Below, in pieces: positions 1 through 9,828 of a DNA stretch of 57,172 nt (its first letter is position 1; every line of letters starts with the position of its first letter). Position numbers and translations under genes: made by a program. The notes beneath the pieces are model-generated. The model ran no database searches and was not told where the DNA came from. It saw only the letters and a program-made list of their open reading frames with translations. The DNA is from a virus, in the IMG/VR virus record IMGVR_UViG_3300033182_000558, positions 1 to 57,172 of that record. One strand, 5' to 3'.

Positions 1-125
1 TCGGGTTTAACAGGTGGGGGTGATTTAACATCTACACGAACATTAAATGTTGGTGCAGGTGATGGTATAACTGTAAATGCAGATGATATACAAGTTGATG
101 GTACGGTTTTAAGAACAACAGGAGA
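1..125 (+). repeat. 125-bp exact direct repeat inside the fibre gene, copy A (copy B at 1774-1898)
   Basis: Bases 1-125 are identical to 1774-1898 (offset 1773) and in the same reading frame. The two copies diverge at the base after the shared GGAGA. Copy A is cut by the window edge, so the repeat may be longer. It encodes a module with GGGDLTS and DGITVNADDIQVDG. Confidence 0.9.
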
Positions 126-3100
126 CCAAACAAAGACCGCAGGCTCTCTTACCTTTAACGATAACGTACCTTTATACTTCGGTACAGCACAGGACTTAAA
201 AATACATCATAATGGTGTTTCAAACATAGTAGAAGACGTAGGTACAGGTGGATTAACTCTTAGAGGTAATAACGTTTACCTACAGGACGACTCTACCGGC
301 GGTTACGGATTATTTGCCCAGGGATTAAATAATGGTGCATTTGAAATATATTATGACAATTCGTTAAAACTTGCTACTACGTCAACTGGAGTAACGGTAT
401 CAGGTAGTGTAAATGCTTATGGAGCAGTTACTGCATCTGAATTTACAGGTAGTTTTATAGGTGATGGTAGTGGTTCATTTAGTGGTAGTTTTGAGGGTGA
501 TGGTAGTGGTTTAACAGGTATAATAGCAGAAGGTACAGTTAGTTCATCCGCTCAACTTACAGATACATTTTTAGAAATTACAGGAGATAGTGTTGTAAGT
601 TCATCGGCACAAATAGACCACGATTCTACTACCAATTATTCTGCTGACGAGCATTTCACCCAAGCCAACATCACCACAGTGGGGACTGTTACTAGTGGTG
701 ACATTACAGGAATACTTCCATCGGGAACTGTTAGTGGGTCTTCACAAGTTTCATATACAGGTTTATCAAATATACCAAGTGGTATTGTTTCTTCGTCATC
801 ACAAATAGACCACGATAGTACTACAAACTTTAGTTCTGACGAACACTTTACTCAAGCTAATATTACAACTGTTGGAACTGTTACTAGTGGAGATGTGAGT
901 GCAATACTTCCTAACGGCACAGTAAGTAGTTCAGGTCAAATAGACCACGACCAAACTACTAATTATAGTGCAGATGAACATTTTACTCAAGCTAACATTA
1001 CAACTGTTGGGACAGTAACAAGTGGGGACATTACAGGTATTTTACCAAGTGGTACAGTTTCATCTTCTGCTCAATTACAATCTACCTTTGACACACGATA
1101 CTTAAACACTACGGGGGATAGTGTAATTTCATCATCTGTAGAAGGTGACGGACAAGGACAAATAAAATTAAATGGTGTAAATGTAAATACCAACGGACTA
1201 GGAACAGATGACTCACCACAATTCACTAACCTAACACTTTCAGGCGACTTAACAGTAAATGGAACTACTACTACGGTCAATTCAACGGAAGTGGAAATAG
1301 GTGATAGAATTATTGTACTAAATGGTCAAGATGCCGCAGGTGATAGTGGTATAAACGTTTACGACACATCAACTAATCAAACAGGTTCTTTACTTTGGGA
1401 TTCATCAGGTGATTATTGGAAAGCGGGTGAGTTAGGTTCGGAAGTAAAGATATTACGTCAGACAGGAGATAGTGTAGTTTCATCTTCTGCACAAATAGAC
1501 CACGATAGTACTACAAACTATTCTGCTGACGAACACTTTACCCAAGCTAATATCACAACCGTTGGAACGGTTACAAGTGGTGATGTAAGTGCGATATTAC
1601 CAAGTGGTGTTGTTTCATCTTCGGCTCAATTAGAAGGAACATTTGATACAAGATACCTAAACACCACGGGTGATAGTGTGGTTAGTAGTTCCGCTCAAAT
1701 ATCACACGATTCAACGAGTGGATTTGTAGCAAACGAACACATAGACCACAGTACAGTAGAAATAACTGCAGGTTCGGGTTTAACAGGTGGGGGTGATTTA
1801 ACATCTACACGAACATTAAATGTTGGTGCAGGTGATGGTATAACTGTAAATGCAGATGATATACAAGTTGATGGTACGGTTTTAAGAACAACAGGAGATA
1901 GTGTAGTTTCTTCGTCAGCACAAATTGACCACGACCAAACAACTAATTATAGTTCTGATGAACACTTCACCCAAGCTAACATTACAACTGTTGGGACTGT
2001 AACAAGTGGTGATATTACAGGAATACTTCCAAGTGGAACTGTTAGTGGGTCTGACCAACTAGAAGGCTACATCTCTCAAAGTGGTACTTTTGTTGCAAAT
2101 GAAACAATTATTGCAAATGGTTCAAACTCAGTAACATCTTCAAACATACTGGCATTAGATACCAATAATAACTTTCTAGGTATAAATCAAACGTCACCTG
2201 AAGTAACACTTCATATGACAGGAGAAGGTGCTCAAACGGCTCAAATTAGAATAGAACAGTACAACGATACCGCAGATGCACCTGATATTAGAACACGAAA
2301 AGCTAGAGGAACTGAGGCATCACCGTCTGCTCCAAATGCTGGAGATTATTTATTTAGACAGAACATAGAAAGATATAACGGTTCTAGTTTTGAAACAATG
2401 CACTCTCAACAATTTGACTTGGATGATACTGATGCTACCAAGGCCACCTATCAGTTACAAACTAACATAGGTAGTGGATTACAAAACAGATATGTTATAA
2501 ATGCACTCGGTAATCATAGATTTATAGGAGATGTAAGTGGTTCTATTTTTAGTGGTTCTTTTGTAGGGGACGGTAGTGGTTTAACGGGTATAAGTTCGGC
2601 AGCAGGAACAGTTAGTTCATCCGCTCAACTTACAGATACATTTTTAGAAATTACAGGAGATAGTGTTGTAAGTAGTTCTGCTCAAATAGACCACGATAAT
2701 ACTACAAACTATTCTGCGGATGAACACTTTACCCAAGGTGATATAACCACGGTAGGAACCGTTACTAGTGGGGATGTGAGTGCAATACTTCCTAACGGCA
2801 CAGTAAGTAGTTCAGGTCAAATAGACCACGACCAAACTACTAATTATAGTGCAGATGAACATTTTACTCAAGCTAACATTACTACACTTGGTACGGTAAC
2901 AGTAGGTAACGTAGATGCTATCTTACCAAGTGGGACATTTAGTGGGTCAATTACTGATGAATTACCAAGTGGAGTTATAAGTAGTTCTGCTGAAGGTGAC
3001 GGGCAAGGACAAATAAAATTAAATGGTGTAAATGTAAATACCAACGGACTAGGAACAGATGACTCACCACAGTTTACTAATCTTACTCTTTCAGGTGATT

Positions 3101-5571
3101 TAACAGTAAACGGTACAACTACAACCGTAAACTCAACGGAAGTAGAAATAGGTGATAGAATTATTGTATTGAATGGTCAGAACGCTGCAGGTGATAGTGG
3201 TATAAATGTTTATGATAATGCCACAAACCAAACAGGTTCTTTACTTTGGGACACTACAAGTGATTATTGGAAAGGTGGTTTATTGGGGTCAGAGGCAAGG
3301 TTCTTGACCGTTGATGATGAAGGTTCGGGTAATGGATTAGACGCAGATACACTTGATACATACCACGCGGCTGACTTTATCCGAAAAGGTGAAGACGTAG
3401 ATACTACATTAGGTAATAGTACGGACAATCGTGCTACGGTTCTTACATTAAACCATTCAAGTACGGATATATTTGCCGCAGACTCTGATATAGGTGACGC
3501 AGAACGAAACCTGACAATACAAAACCCTAACAGTGCAGACACGAATGGAATGTACACCGCACTTCATATGCAGGTACTTGGTACTTCTGCTCGTGTGATG
3601 GGTGATATAAAGTTTGTTCGTGATAGTGGAACACGAGGTAAATGGTATTTTACATCAAAAGACACAAGTGCTGTATTTCACGACGCATTCAGTATTAGTA
3701 CCGAGGGTGTTGAGGTAAGTGGTAGTTCAAGTGACATACTTACACTACGTGGAATATCATCAACAGGTGCCGGTGGTATAAAAATAGAAGACCCGACCGC
3801 CCCAACATACGGTGCTCACTTTAGTTATTTAGACGGTGCAACAGAAGTATCCATTGGTGGTGTCACCGCTGGTACACGAAATGATGTTATACGTATAGAC
3901 AGAGATACTACACAGACTGTTAAAATAGATGACACGGGGGTAGGGATTGGTACTACTAGTCCTGATGCTAAATTACATATCGGTTCAAGTTCAGGTGCTA
4001 CTGCATACCAATCAGGTAATGACGGTATTATAGTTGAAAGAAATGGTAGAGCTGCAATAAATCTTTTGACTCCAAATACAAACGATGCTTACATCTTTTT
4101 TGCAGACCCTGAAGCCGGTAATGCTGGATATGTTGGATACGAACACGCTAATGATAGAATGGCATTAAGGTCTTTAGGAGATTTTTATTTTACTGGTGGT
4201 AACGTAGGTATTGGTACGAATTCGCCTGATGATAAACTCCACGTCGTTGGTAATATTTTTATACAAGATAGTTCACCTGAAATAACATTAGAAACAGGTG
4301 CCACTCACTATAACTGGCAACTAGCCGCTCAAGAAAACAAAGACGCCGCATTTGAAATATCGGTAGGAAGTCAAGACGCTGACGCATCTAACGATACATT
4401 CTCACCACTTATGGTAGTTAGTGCAAGTGGTGCAGTGGGTATTGGTACGACTTCGCCTTCTTCATTATTACACGTTAAAACTACAAATGATAATACGGGA
4501 ACAGGTGTAACCGTTGGGGTAGGACTTGATAATGGTTCGGCAACTACACCAAATGCGATAGACTTACAAAACGTTGGTGGTACTACTAGTGATGCAGTGG
4601 CTGCCAACTTTAAAGTAGGTGGTACGGATAGGGCAAAAATTATAGGTGGTAGATATAGTAATGGTGGGTTGTTAAAAATACAAGTAGGGAATACGTCCAA
4701 CGTTCTCACCGACAGAGTTATAGTAGATAGTGATAGTGTTGAAATTAAAACTGCAGAAATAACATTAGACCAAAACTCAGCTGCAACAGATACTATTATT
4801 AATAACACTAACGCTGCTAGTGATTTGGTATTAAAGACTAGTGGTGGTAATGTTAGGATTGACGATAATTTGGAAATATCATCTTCTGCTAGAGTAGGGG
4901 TAGGTACAGGTTCTCCAAATTCAACGTTAGAAGTAGCAGGGGCTTCAGGTGTAAGTCAATTACGACTACGGTTTAGTTCTGACACGAATGGTTATACGGA
5001 TATAACCGCAAACAGTTTAGTGGCTGGTCTAAATTTTGATATAACAGAACCACCATATGGTACTGCAGGATATAATTTTCAAGTTGATGGTAATACAGTA
5101 CTTTCTGTAAATGCAACAGGTTCTATGGAAATAGCTGATGGTCAACCTTCAAGTTATAATGCATTAACGGTAAATGGTAATATATCAGCTACGGGTGAAA
5201 TAACTGCATATGCTTCTGATGAAAGATTAAAAGATATAATATCACCTATAACAGAACCTATCCAAAAAATTCAATCTTTGGATGGATTTTATTATCTTTT
5301 TAATGAAACTGCAGAATCTATTGGAATACAGAGTGATAGTAGAAAAGTAGGTTTATCGGCACAACAGGTACAAAAAGTTTTACCTGAAATAGTAACCTTT
5401 GCACCTGCAGACAGAAAAGATGGAAAAAGTAAGACAGGTGAAGATTATTTGACGATACATTACGATAAGTTAGTTCCTTTATTAGTTGAGGGTATAAAAG
5501 AACAACAACAAACAATAGAAAAATTACAAGAAGAAGTTAAAGAACTCCAAAAGGTTATTAGGAGAATATAA
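1..5571 (+). CDS. Long repetitive tail fibre/adhesin with C-terminal Peptidase_S74 chaperone (5' end outside window)
   Basis: Frame 1 is open from the first base to the TAA at 5569-5571 (1856 residues seen), so the gene starts upstream of the window; the GTG at 679 is internal. The body is low-complexity beta-rich repeats: seven copies around DEHFTQ (preceded by VSSSAQIDHD-like, followed by ITT[VL]GTVT), several GDGSGLTG-type motifs, and five GIGT-SP-LH-like motifs. The C-terminus carries the S74 signature (YASDERLKD; Ser codon at 5215), followed by a chaperone domain and a C-terminal coiled coil rich in E, Q and K. In this family the domain trimerises the fibre and then cuts itself off before the Ser, which here would release about 118 residues. 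The protein probably acts in receptor binding at the virion tail. The S74 call is firm; the exact fibre type is not. Confidence 0.93.
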   Translation, partial: SGLTGGGDLTSTRTLNVGAGDGITVNADDIQVDGTVLRTTGDQTKTAGSLTFNDNVPLYFGTAQDLKIHHNGVSNIVEDVGTGGLTLRGNNVYLQDDSTGGYGLFAQGLNNGAFEIYYDNSLKLATTSTGVTVSGSVNAYGAVTASEFTGSFIGDGSGSFSGSFEGDGSGLTGIIAEGTVSSSAQLTDTFLEITGDSVVSSSAQIDHDSTTNYSADEHFTQANITTVGTVTSGDITGILPSGTVSGSSQVSYTGLSNIPSGIVSSSSQIDHDSTTNFSSDEHFTQANITTVGTVTSGDVSAILPNGTVSSSGQIDHDQTTNYSADEHFTQANITTVGTVTSGDITGILPSGTVSSSAQLQSTFDTRYLNTTGDSVISSSVEGDGQGQIKLNGVNVNTNGLGTDDSPQFTNLTLSGDLTVNGTTTTVNSTEVEIGDRIIVLNGQDAAGDSGINVYDTSTNQTGSLLWDSSGDYWKAGELGSEVKILRQTGDSVVSSSAQIDHDSTTNYSADEHFTQANITTVGTVTSGDVSAILPSGVVSSSAQLEGTFDTRYLNTTGDSVVSSSAQISHDSTSGFVANEHIDHSTVEITAGSGLTGGGDLTSTRTLNVGAGDGITVNADDIQVDGTVLRTTGDSVVSSSAQIDHDQTTNYSSDEHFTQANITTVGTVTSGDITGILPSGTVSGSDQLEGYISQSGTFVANETIIANGSNSVTSSNILALDTNNNFLGINQTSPEVTLHMTGEGAQTAQIRIEQYNDTADAPDIRTRKARGTEASPSAPNAGDYLFRQNIERYNGSSFETMHSQQFDLDDTDATKATYQLQTNIGSGLQNRYVINALGNHRFIGDVSGSIFSGSFVGDGSGLTGISSAAGTVSSSAQLTDTFLEITGDSVVSSSAQIDHDNTTNYSADEHFTQGDITTVGTVTSGDVSAILPNGTVSSSGQIDHDQTTNYSADEHFTQANITTLGTVTVGNVDAILPSGTFSGSITDELPSGVISSSAEGDGQGQIKLNGVNVNTNGLGTDDSPQFTNLTLSGDLTVNGTTTTVNSTEVEIGDRIIVLNGQNAAGDSGINVYDNATNQTGSLLWDTTSDYWKGGLLGSEARFLTVDDEGSGNGLDADTLDTYHAADFIRKGEDVDTTLGNSTDNRATVLTLNHSSTDIFAADSDIGDAERNLTIQNPNSADTNGMYTALHMQVLGTSARVMGDIKFVRDSGTRGKWYFTSKDTSAVFHDAFSISTEGVEVSGSSSDILTLRGISSTGAGGIKIEDPTAPTYGAHFSYLDGATEVSIGGVTAGTRNDVIRIDRDTTQTVKIDDTGVGIGTTSPDAKLHIGSSSGATAYQSGNDGIIVERNGRAAINLLTPNTNDAYIFFADPEAGNAGYVGYEHANDRMALRSLGDFYFTGGNVGIGTNSPDDKLHVVGNIFIQDSSPEITLETGATHYNWQLAAQENKDAAFEISVGSQDADASNDTFSPLMVVSASGAVGIGTTSPSSLLHVKTTNDNTGTGVTVGVGLDNGSATTPNAIDLQNVGGTTSDAVAANFKVGGTDRAKIIGGRYSNGGLLKIQVGNTSNVLTDRVIVDSDSVEIKTAEITLDQNSAATDTIINNTNAASDLVLKTSGGNVRIDDNLEISSSARVGVGTGSPNSTLEVAGASGVSQLRLRFSSDTNGYTDITANSLVAGLNFDITEPPYGTAGYNFQVDGNTVLSVNATGSMEIADGQPSSYNALTVNGNISATGEITAYASDERLKDIISPITEPIQKIQSLDGFYYLFNETAESIGIQSDSRKVGLSAQQVQKVLPEIVTFAPADRKDGKSKTGEDYLTIHYDKLVPLLVEGIKEQQQTIEKLQEEVKELQKVIRRI
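892..1001 (+). repeat. 110-bp exact direct repeat in the fibre gene (second copy 2773-2882)
   Basis: Bases 892-1001 match 2773-2882 exactly (offset 1881). They cover the end of one GTVTSGD unit and a full IDHDQTTNY-DEHFTQ unit. A neighbouring near-identical pair starts at 1141 and 2992 (offset 1851, one mismatch in the first 80 bases), so whole blocks of the shaft appear duplicated. Confidence 0.88.
1774..1898 (+). repeat. 125-bp exact direct repeat inside the fibre gene, copy B (copy A at 1-125)
   Basis: Identical at the base level to 1-125. Synonymous sites are conserved too, so this is a recent duplication or a gene-conversion tract, not only protein-level repetition. Confidence 0.9.
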
Positions 5572-5777
5572 TGGGTGTTATACCAGCAACGGGTACGGAA
5601 GTTAGTTTGGGTAAGATTGCTAGAGCCTATGGTGTGATAGGTTCATACCCCCCGTCTGCCGGTACGAATTTAGGTCTTAATGTTGACTTGGGGCCAGAAC
5701 TTTCTATACCCGCGTCTTCATCAACTGATATGAGTGAAGATTTTGGTGGTCAAACAACACCAAACACTTACCCATAA
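5571..5777 (+). CDS. Small tail-fibre-associated protein, 68 aa
   Basis: The ATG at 5571 shares its A with the fibre stop (TAATG), so the two are probably translationally coupled. The sequence opens IPATGTEVSLGKIARAYG and is rich in G, S, P and T, with no cysteine and no membrane segment. Short proteins that open with a [P]ATG-[IV]SLG-like pattern are common next to fibre genes in phages, where they are thought to be tail or adhesin accessories. That assignment is inference from pattern and position; no catalytic motif is visible. Confidence 0.6.
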   Translation: MGVIPATGTEVSLGKIARAYGVIGSYPPSAGTNLGLNVDLGPELSIPASSSTDMSEDFGGQTTPNTYP

Positions 5778-5779
5778 TT

Positions 5780-5807
5780 TTGACATTAAAAAAGGTTTTA
5801 GTATATT
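5780..5807 (+). promoter_or_regulatory. Sigma-70-like promoter ahead of the biosynthetic island
   Basis: TTGACA at 5780-5785 is followed, after a 16-bp spacer, by TATATT at 5802-5807, seven bases before the ATG at 5814. Read as a Bacteroidetes promoter it is TTTG (5779-5782), N19, TATATTGT, close to TTTG-N19-TAnnTTTG. It is the only convincing promoter seen before the gene array that runs to 38729. The first ten bases, TTGACATTAA, recur at 57081. Confidence 0.6.
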
Positions 5808-5813
5808 GTTGGT

Positions 5814-6230
5814 ATGAGTATAAGTTACAAACCATATCCATCGGAGTATGAACTACGATATGTGATGTTTCCCAATATTGGGTTTGACAAACAACAACTA
5901 TTGGAGTTTTTAGAATACCGAAAGAAAGCAAAAGGTGAGTTGTTAGAAACACTTGATAAGATACTATCGGACTACCCAAAGGATAAACTAGTTAAACTGT
6001 TAAACAACGACCCTGATGTAAGTAGAATATCTACTATTGAAAAGTATGCACGTAAAGCTGCAAAAGATATTTTGTTGACAGGTAAATACGAACCTGAAAC
6101 CTTTGAGGTAGTTACTAACCTACCATTATCAGATTACCAACTACTAATGAAACGGAGTAAAGAGATTATTACTCAAATACAATCATTGGGAGTACAGGAA
6201 GAGTCACCAAAAGGAATGCCGGGTGCGTAG
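5814..6230 (+). CDS. Hypothetical protein, 138 aa, first gene of the island
   Basis: I do not recognise this protein. It is predicted mostly helical, rich in K, E and L, with no signal peptide, transmembrane segment or cysteine cluster. It opens SISYKPYPSEYELRYVMFP and ends with a short flexible PKGMPGA tail. The start ATG lies directly behind the promoter at 5780-5807. The TAG stop abuts the ATG of the next gene (6231) with no spacer. Its place at the head of the array suggests a regulatory or adaptor role, but nothing in the sequence shows one. Confidence 0.7.
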   Translation: MSISYKPYPSEYELRYVMFPNIGFDKQQLLEFLEYRKKAKGELLETLDKILSDYPKDKLVKLLNNDPDVSRISTIEKYARKAAKDILLTGKYEPETFEVVTNLPLSDYQLLMKRSKEIITQIQSLGVQEESPKGMPGA

Positions 6231-6923
6231 ATGAAGAAAAGTATTTATGATACTACGTTGTGGGAATCTCAACCAAAGAAAGTAGCTATTTTAGTTCCTA
6301 CCAAAGATGTAGTATATTCTCACTTTTCATTCAGTCTCGCAAACATAATCAAAACATCAATACAATCAGGGTTAGATGTTGATGTGTTTTTTGACCAATC
6401 TACTATTCTTATTAACCAAAGAGAATACCTTGTCAATAAAGCCATAGAAAGTCATAGTGATTATATGTTTTGGATGGATAGTGATATGTATTTACCATCC
6501 ACTACAATCCTACGATTACTCGCACACAACGAAGACATTGTATGTGGAAACTATATGAAAAGAGCACCCCAATTTAAGACAGTCGCGTACACCGATACGA
6601 CTGATTGGGATAGTTGGGTTCCACTTGTAAAAGAAGATGAGTTGGTAGAAGTAGAAGGTGTTGGGTTGGGATGTTGTTTAATGAAAACAGATATATTTAA
6701 GAAACTCAAACGACCATTCTTTGAGTATAACTACCAACCCAAAACAAAAGATTGGGGTGGTGAGGATTTTATGTTACAGAAAAAATTGAGAGACCAAGGA
6801 TACAAAATCTATTTAGATATGGTGTTAAGTGAACAAGTAAAACACATTGGAACATTCGCGTTTGGAGATAAGATGAGTACCAATCAACGGAAAATAAAGG
6901 AAAGAAAAAATATATCTTTATGA
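6231..6923 (+). CDS. GT-A-type glycosyltransferase, 230 aa
   Basis: The N-terminal strand (KKVAILVPTKDVVYSHF) and the metal-site motif WMDSDM near residue 83 fit a GT-A nucleotide-sugar transferase. A downstream GGEDFMLQKKLRDQG resembles the acidic catalytic motif of GT2-like enzymes, and a late KHIGTF supplies a possible metal-binding His. There is no membrane anchor, so it should act in the cytoplasm. It starts immediately after the TAG of the previous gene. Donor and acceptor sugars cannot be read from the sequence. Confidence 0.8.
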   Translation: MKKSIYDTTLWESQPKKVAILVPTKDVVYSHFSFSLANIIKTSIQSGLDVDVFFDQSTILINQREYLVNKAIESHSDYMFWMDSDMYLPSTTILRLLAHNEDIVCGNYMKRAPQFKTVAYTDTTDWDSWVPLVKEDELVEVEGVGLGCCLMKTDIFKKLKRPFFEYNYQPKTKDWGGEDFMLQKKLRDQGYKIYLDMVLSEQVKHIGTFAFGDKMSTNQRKIKERKNISL

Positions 6924-7780
6924 CGGTGAATAAAAAAGAGATTGGAGTATCATTAAGTTGTTTTGAGGATTTGAGTTTATTTAATTACTATACCAAGAAT
7001 GCAAAAAAAGTAATTAGTAAATTCACAGACAGAGGATATGTAGTATATGTTCACACCAATAATCCTGATGAGTTTTCTGATTTAGATTGTTATGTAGTAC
7101 CATCTAAACTTAAAGTTATTTCTGTCAACGAAGTTGCAAAAATGACCGAGGACGAAAAGAACTTGATAAACTTTGATGACTATTGGACTTTTTACAGAAA
7201 GATTGAGGACATTGATTATGTTTTAGACAGACACGAGTATTGTTTATATATAGATTCAGACAACTTGCCAGTTGATGATACATTTAACAAGATAGAAAAA
7301 CATATATTAAATACTGAATGGGAAGGGGGTATATACTTTAACGGAGTTTGGGGGGATTTACAATCAATCAAAGACTCACCAAAAATAAATGGTTATTCTT
7401 ATCCAACGGTTGGATATTTAAAATGTCTTGAATATTTTTATTTCATAGACGAGACGGAAGGATTAAATCCATCACTTGATTTAAAACCATTTGATGAAAG
7501 TATTATGTTTATAAAAAAGTTTGATGAGTGGGGTTCATTCAAAGATTTAGTATTAGGAAAATATCAAACTATTGCTATAAACAATGATAAAAAAGATTTT
7601 TCTTGGATTGATGATGAATCATATAAACTATTTGGTAGAGCAGAAGGATTGGGTTGGACAATGGCGATAGAAGAACTTGATATGTTTAGTAAAGCTAAGT
7701 CTGATGATAGAATTTATGATATTAGAAAAACACTTGTGGTAAAAACTCATCCAACGACTTATGATAACACAACGGTTTAA
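6920..7780 (+). CDS. Putative GT-A glycosyltransferase-like protein, 286 aa
   Basis: Begins IGVSLSCFEDLSLFNYYT and has a DSD motif in CLYIDSDNLPVDD near residue 110, in the position where GT-A enzymes bind the metal and nucleotide. The rest is rich in F, Y, W and D and matches no family I can name. It overlaps the previous stop as ATGA. Neighbours on both sides are transferases, which supports the call. A non-catalytic GT-A relative is possible. Confidence 0.62.
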   Translation: MTVNKKEIGVSLSCFEDLSLFNYYTKNAKKVISKFTDRGYVVYVHTNNPDEFSDLDCYVVPSKLKVISVNEVAKMTEDEKNLINFDDYWTFYRKIEDIDYVLDRHEYCLYIDSDNLPVDDTFNKIEKHILNTEWEGGIYFNGVWGDLQSIKDSPKINGYSYPTVGYLKCLEYFYFIDETEGLNPSLDLKPFDESIMFIKKFDEWGSFKDLVLGKYQTIAINNDKKDFSWIDDESYKLFGRAEGLGWTMAIEELDMFSKAKSDDRIYDIRKTLVVKTHPTTYDNTTV

Positions 7781-8351
7781 TTCCAATAAAGATTATAGAG
7801 GAGATGTTGACACGAGTAGAAATTATATGTTTCTAGGGTTTATTGAACTATTGACTGTATTGTCTAATAAACTAGACAAGACTGATTATACAATGATTGA
7901 GATAGGGAGTTATATGGGTGAGTCCACGATGATGTTTGCGTCAACGGGAATATTTTCCACTATATACTCAATAGACCCCCTTGATGGTTATGAAGAATTT
8001 AATGAAATGCATAACTATCCTTGGGAGTTTGTAAGAGATGAGTTTACTAAAAACACTAAATATTTTGATAGTATAGTTCACTTACAAGATTTTAGTTACA
8101 ACGTGGTTGATAAGTTTGAAAATGATAGTATAGATTTTATTTATATAGATGGTAGCCATTCTGAAGAAAATGTTAGACGTGATTTAGAATTGTATTTACC
8201 AAAACTAAAAAAGAATGGAATTATTGCAGGACACGACTATCTTGAACTTGTGTGGCCTGACTTGGTAAAAGTTGTGACGGATGTTGTGGGTAAACCCGAT
8301 ATAGTATTTTCAGATACAAGTTGGATAAAATTTTATAATAATGAAGTATAA
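7761..8351 (+). CDS. Class I SAM-dependent methyltransferase (Methyltransf_24-like), 196 aa
   Basis: Motif I is present as MIEIGSYMGESTMMFA, the acidic strand-2 motif as IYSIDPLDGY, and the family's DFIYIDGSHSEENVRRDLE segment is clear, followed by LKKNGIIAGHDY. This layout is typical of the Methyltransf_24 group, often found in glycan clusters, where it may O-methylate sugars; the exact substrate is unknown. The start overlaps the upstream gene by 20 nt. Confidence 0.85.
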   Translation: MITQRFNSNKDYRGDVDTSRNYMFLGFIELLTVLSNKLDKTDYTMIEIGSYMGESTMMFASTGIFSTIYSIDPLDGYEEFNEMHNYPWEFVRDEFTKNTKYFDSIVHLQDFSYNVVDKFENDSIDFIYIDGSHSEENVRRDLELYLPKLKKNGIIAGHDYLELVWPDLVKVVTDVVGKPDIVFSDTSWIKFYNNEV

Positions 8352-8949
8352 ACTATTAAAAAACAAAATACCAAATGATGTAGTTGAGTATTTACAAAAC
8401 TACACATTAACTGTTAAAGATAAAATATCTAAAGTAATTGGTCAACCTAAAAAGAATGGGTGTGGTTCTTTTTGGAGAGGACTTGATATGGCTTCTAGTT
8501 TAGAATTAGTATCAGACGAGGAAAACAAAAAGTTATACGATGTATACACTTCAAAATTTATGTATGACATTATTACTGAATACATACCATCACCTTATCT
8601 ATTTAATGACCAAATAGTTGTTAAAGAGGGTGGTGAGGAATTTGAATTTGGTGAACACTTTGATAATCAATTCGGCCCAACACCTGACGATAAAGATTTA
8701 CTGACTATCAATTGTATGTTAGTATTGGATGATTTTACAGATGAAAACGGTGCAATAGAAGTTTATGACGATGAGTGGATTAGACTTTACCCAAAGGTTG
8801 GTGATATTCTAATGATAGAAGGGTTTACATTACATAGGTCGTTTAAGAACAATACTGATAAACCTAGAAGAGCATATCTTTGTGTATATTCTAACAAATC
8901 AATTGGTAAAAATTTTCAAAAAGGATTTTATTATGAACAATTTAAATAA
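8341..8949 (+). CDS. 2-oxoglutarate/Fe(II) oxygenase, PhyH-like, 202 aa
   Basis: The facial triad is visible: H-x-D in FGEHFDNQFG, a distal His in EGFTLHRSF, and the 2-oxoglutarate-binding Arg in KPRRAYLCVYS. Spacing fits the phytanoyl-CoA dioxygenase group, whose members hydroxylate or otherwise oxidise small molecules. It overlaps the methyltransferase by 11 nt, so the two may tailor the same sugar or acceptor. It is one of three such oxygenases in the island. Confidence 0.82.
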   Translation: MKYKLLKNKIPNDVVEYLQNYTLTVKDKISKVIGQPKKNGCGSFWRGLDMASSLELVSDEENKKLYDVYTSKFMYDIITEYIPSPYLFNDQIVVKEGGEEFEFGEHFDNQFGPTPDDKDLLTINCMLVLDDFTDENGAIEVYDDEWIRLYPKVGDILMIEGFTLHRSFKNNTDKPRRAYLCVYSNKSIGKNFQKGFYYEQFK

Positions 8950-8976
8950 TGAAGTAACAATAGAGGGACAACAGTA

Positions 8977-9828
8977 ATGAACTACGGTTTTGATGGATTT
9001 TGGAGAACTAAACGTTTATCTATAAAATGGATAAATGATTTATTAAAATATATAATCCCAACTAAAAGGTTAGATTGGGATTCTTATATTCAGAAAACAT
9101 ATGTACTTCATCTACCTGAAGAAAAAAAACGTAAAAGAAATCTTAACAGACAACTTAATAAAATAAAAACTAAAAATGGTAGTCTTCGTAATGAAGTAAC
9201 TTGGTGGGAGGGTTTCAAGGGTGTAACCGAGTGGGATAAAAGTTTATATGTAGACGAGTACTCTTTTTATTATCATTACTTAATTGACCCCGTTGATACA
9301 TTTGGTATGACCGAAGAACAAATGAAATCAACAATGATTAAATGTAGTGTGCCTGAACGGTCAATAGCACTATCTCATATTAAAATACTCCAAGACATTG
9401 TAGAAAATGATATACCTTACTCATTGATTATGGAAGATGATGTTTGGATTAGATATGACTTTAATAAACGTTTTAAGTCAATAATGGATGAACAAGTACC
9501 AAAAGATTTTGATATACTTTATATCTCATCAATGCCTACACAACGAGGTTTTACGTGGGACGAACATTCTAAAGACGTATTACGATTATACAATGGAGTA
9601 TGGTGGATGAGTGGTCTTATTGTAACAAAAAAAGCTGCTCAAAAAATGTTAGACAATCTACCGTGTGTTGGCCCAATTGACGTTTGGATTAACCATCAGT
9701 TTGAGGGACTAAATGTTTATATGACACGAGAAAATTTAGTGGAGCAAAGACTTGATTATAAATCATCTAACTCATATTCATTTCTTGAAACATACCCTGA
9801 TACAGATATGAAATATAATGAAAACTAA
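8977..9828 (+). CDS. Glycosyltransferase family 25 (LPS-type), 283 aa
   Basis: Contains the GT25 core ERSIALSHIKILQDIVENDI followed by YSLIMEDDVWIRYDF, the acidic metal-site motif of the family, and a later GGVWW/GLIVTKKAAQKML-like region and GPIDVWI acidic motif. GT25 enzymes add galactose or related sugars to LPS or glycan chains. The N-terminal 40 residues are basic and aromatic. A 27-nt gap carrying GAGGGA precedes the ATG, one of the few spaced starts in the island. Confidence 0.88.
   Translation: MNYGFDGFWRTKRLSIKWINDLLKYIIPTKRLDWDSYIQKTYVLHLPEEKKRKRNLNRQLNKIKTKNGSLRNEVTWWEGFKGVTEWDKSLYVDEYSFYYHYLIDPVDTFGMTEEQMKSTMIKCSVPERSIALSHIKILQDIVENDIPYSLIMEDDVWIRYDFNKRFKSIMDEQVPKDFDILYISSMPTQRGFTWDEHSKDVLRLYNGVWWMSGLIVTKKAAQKMLDNLPCVGPIDVWINHQFEGLNVYMTRENLVEQRLDYKSSNSYSFLETYPDTDMKYNEN

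Noticed and set aside
4371-4808. 145-aa antisense ORF in the fibre gene
   Set aside because: Hydrophobic composition is the mirror of Thr/Asn/Asp-rich repeats; no independent start signal and it lies wholly inside a convincing gene.
679-5571. GTG at 679 as the start of the fibre gene
   Set aside because: The same frame is open to base 1 and encodes the same repeat family (DEHFTQ unit at about 649), so the start is upstream of the window.
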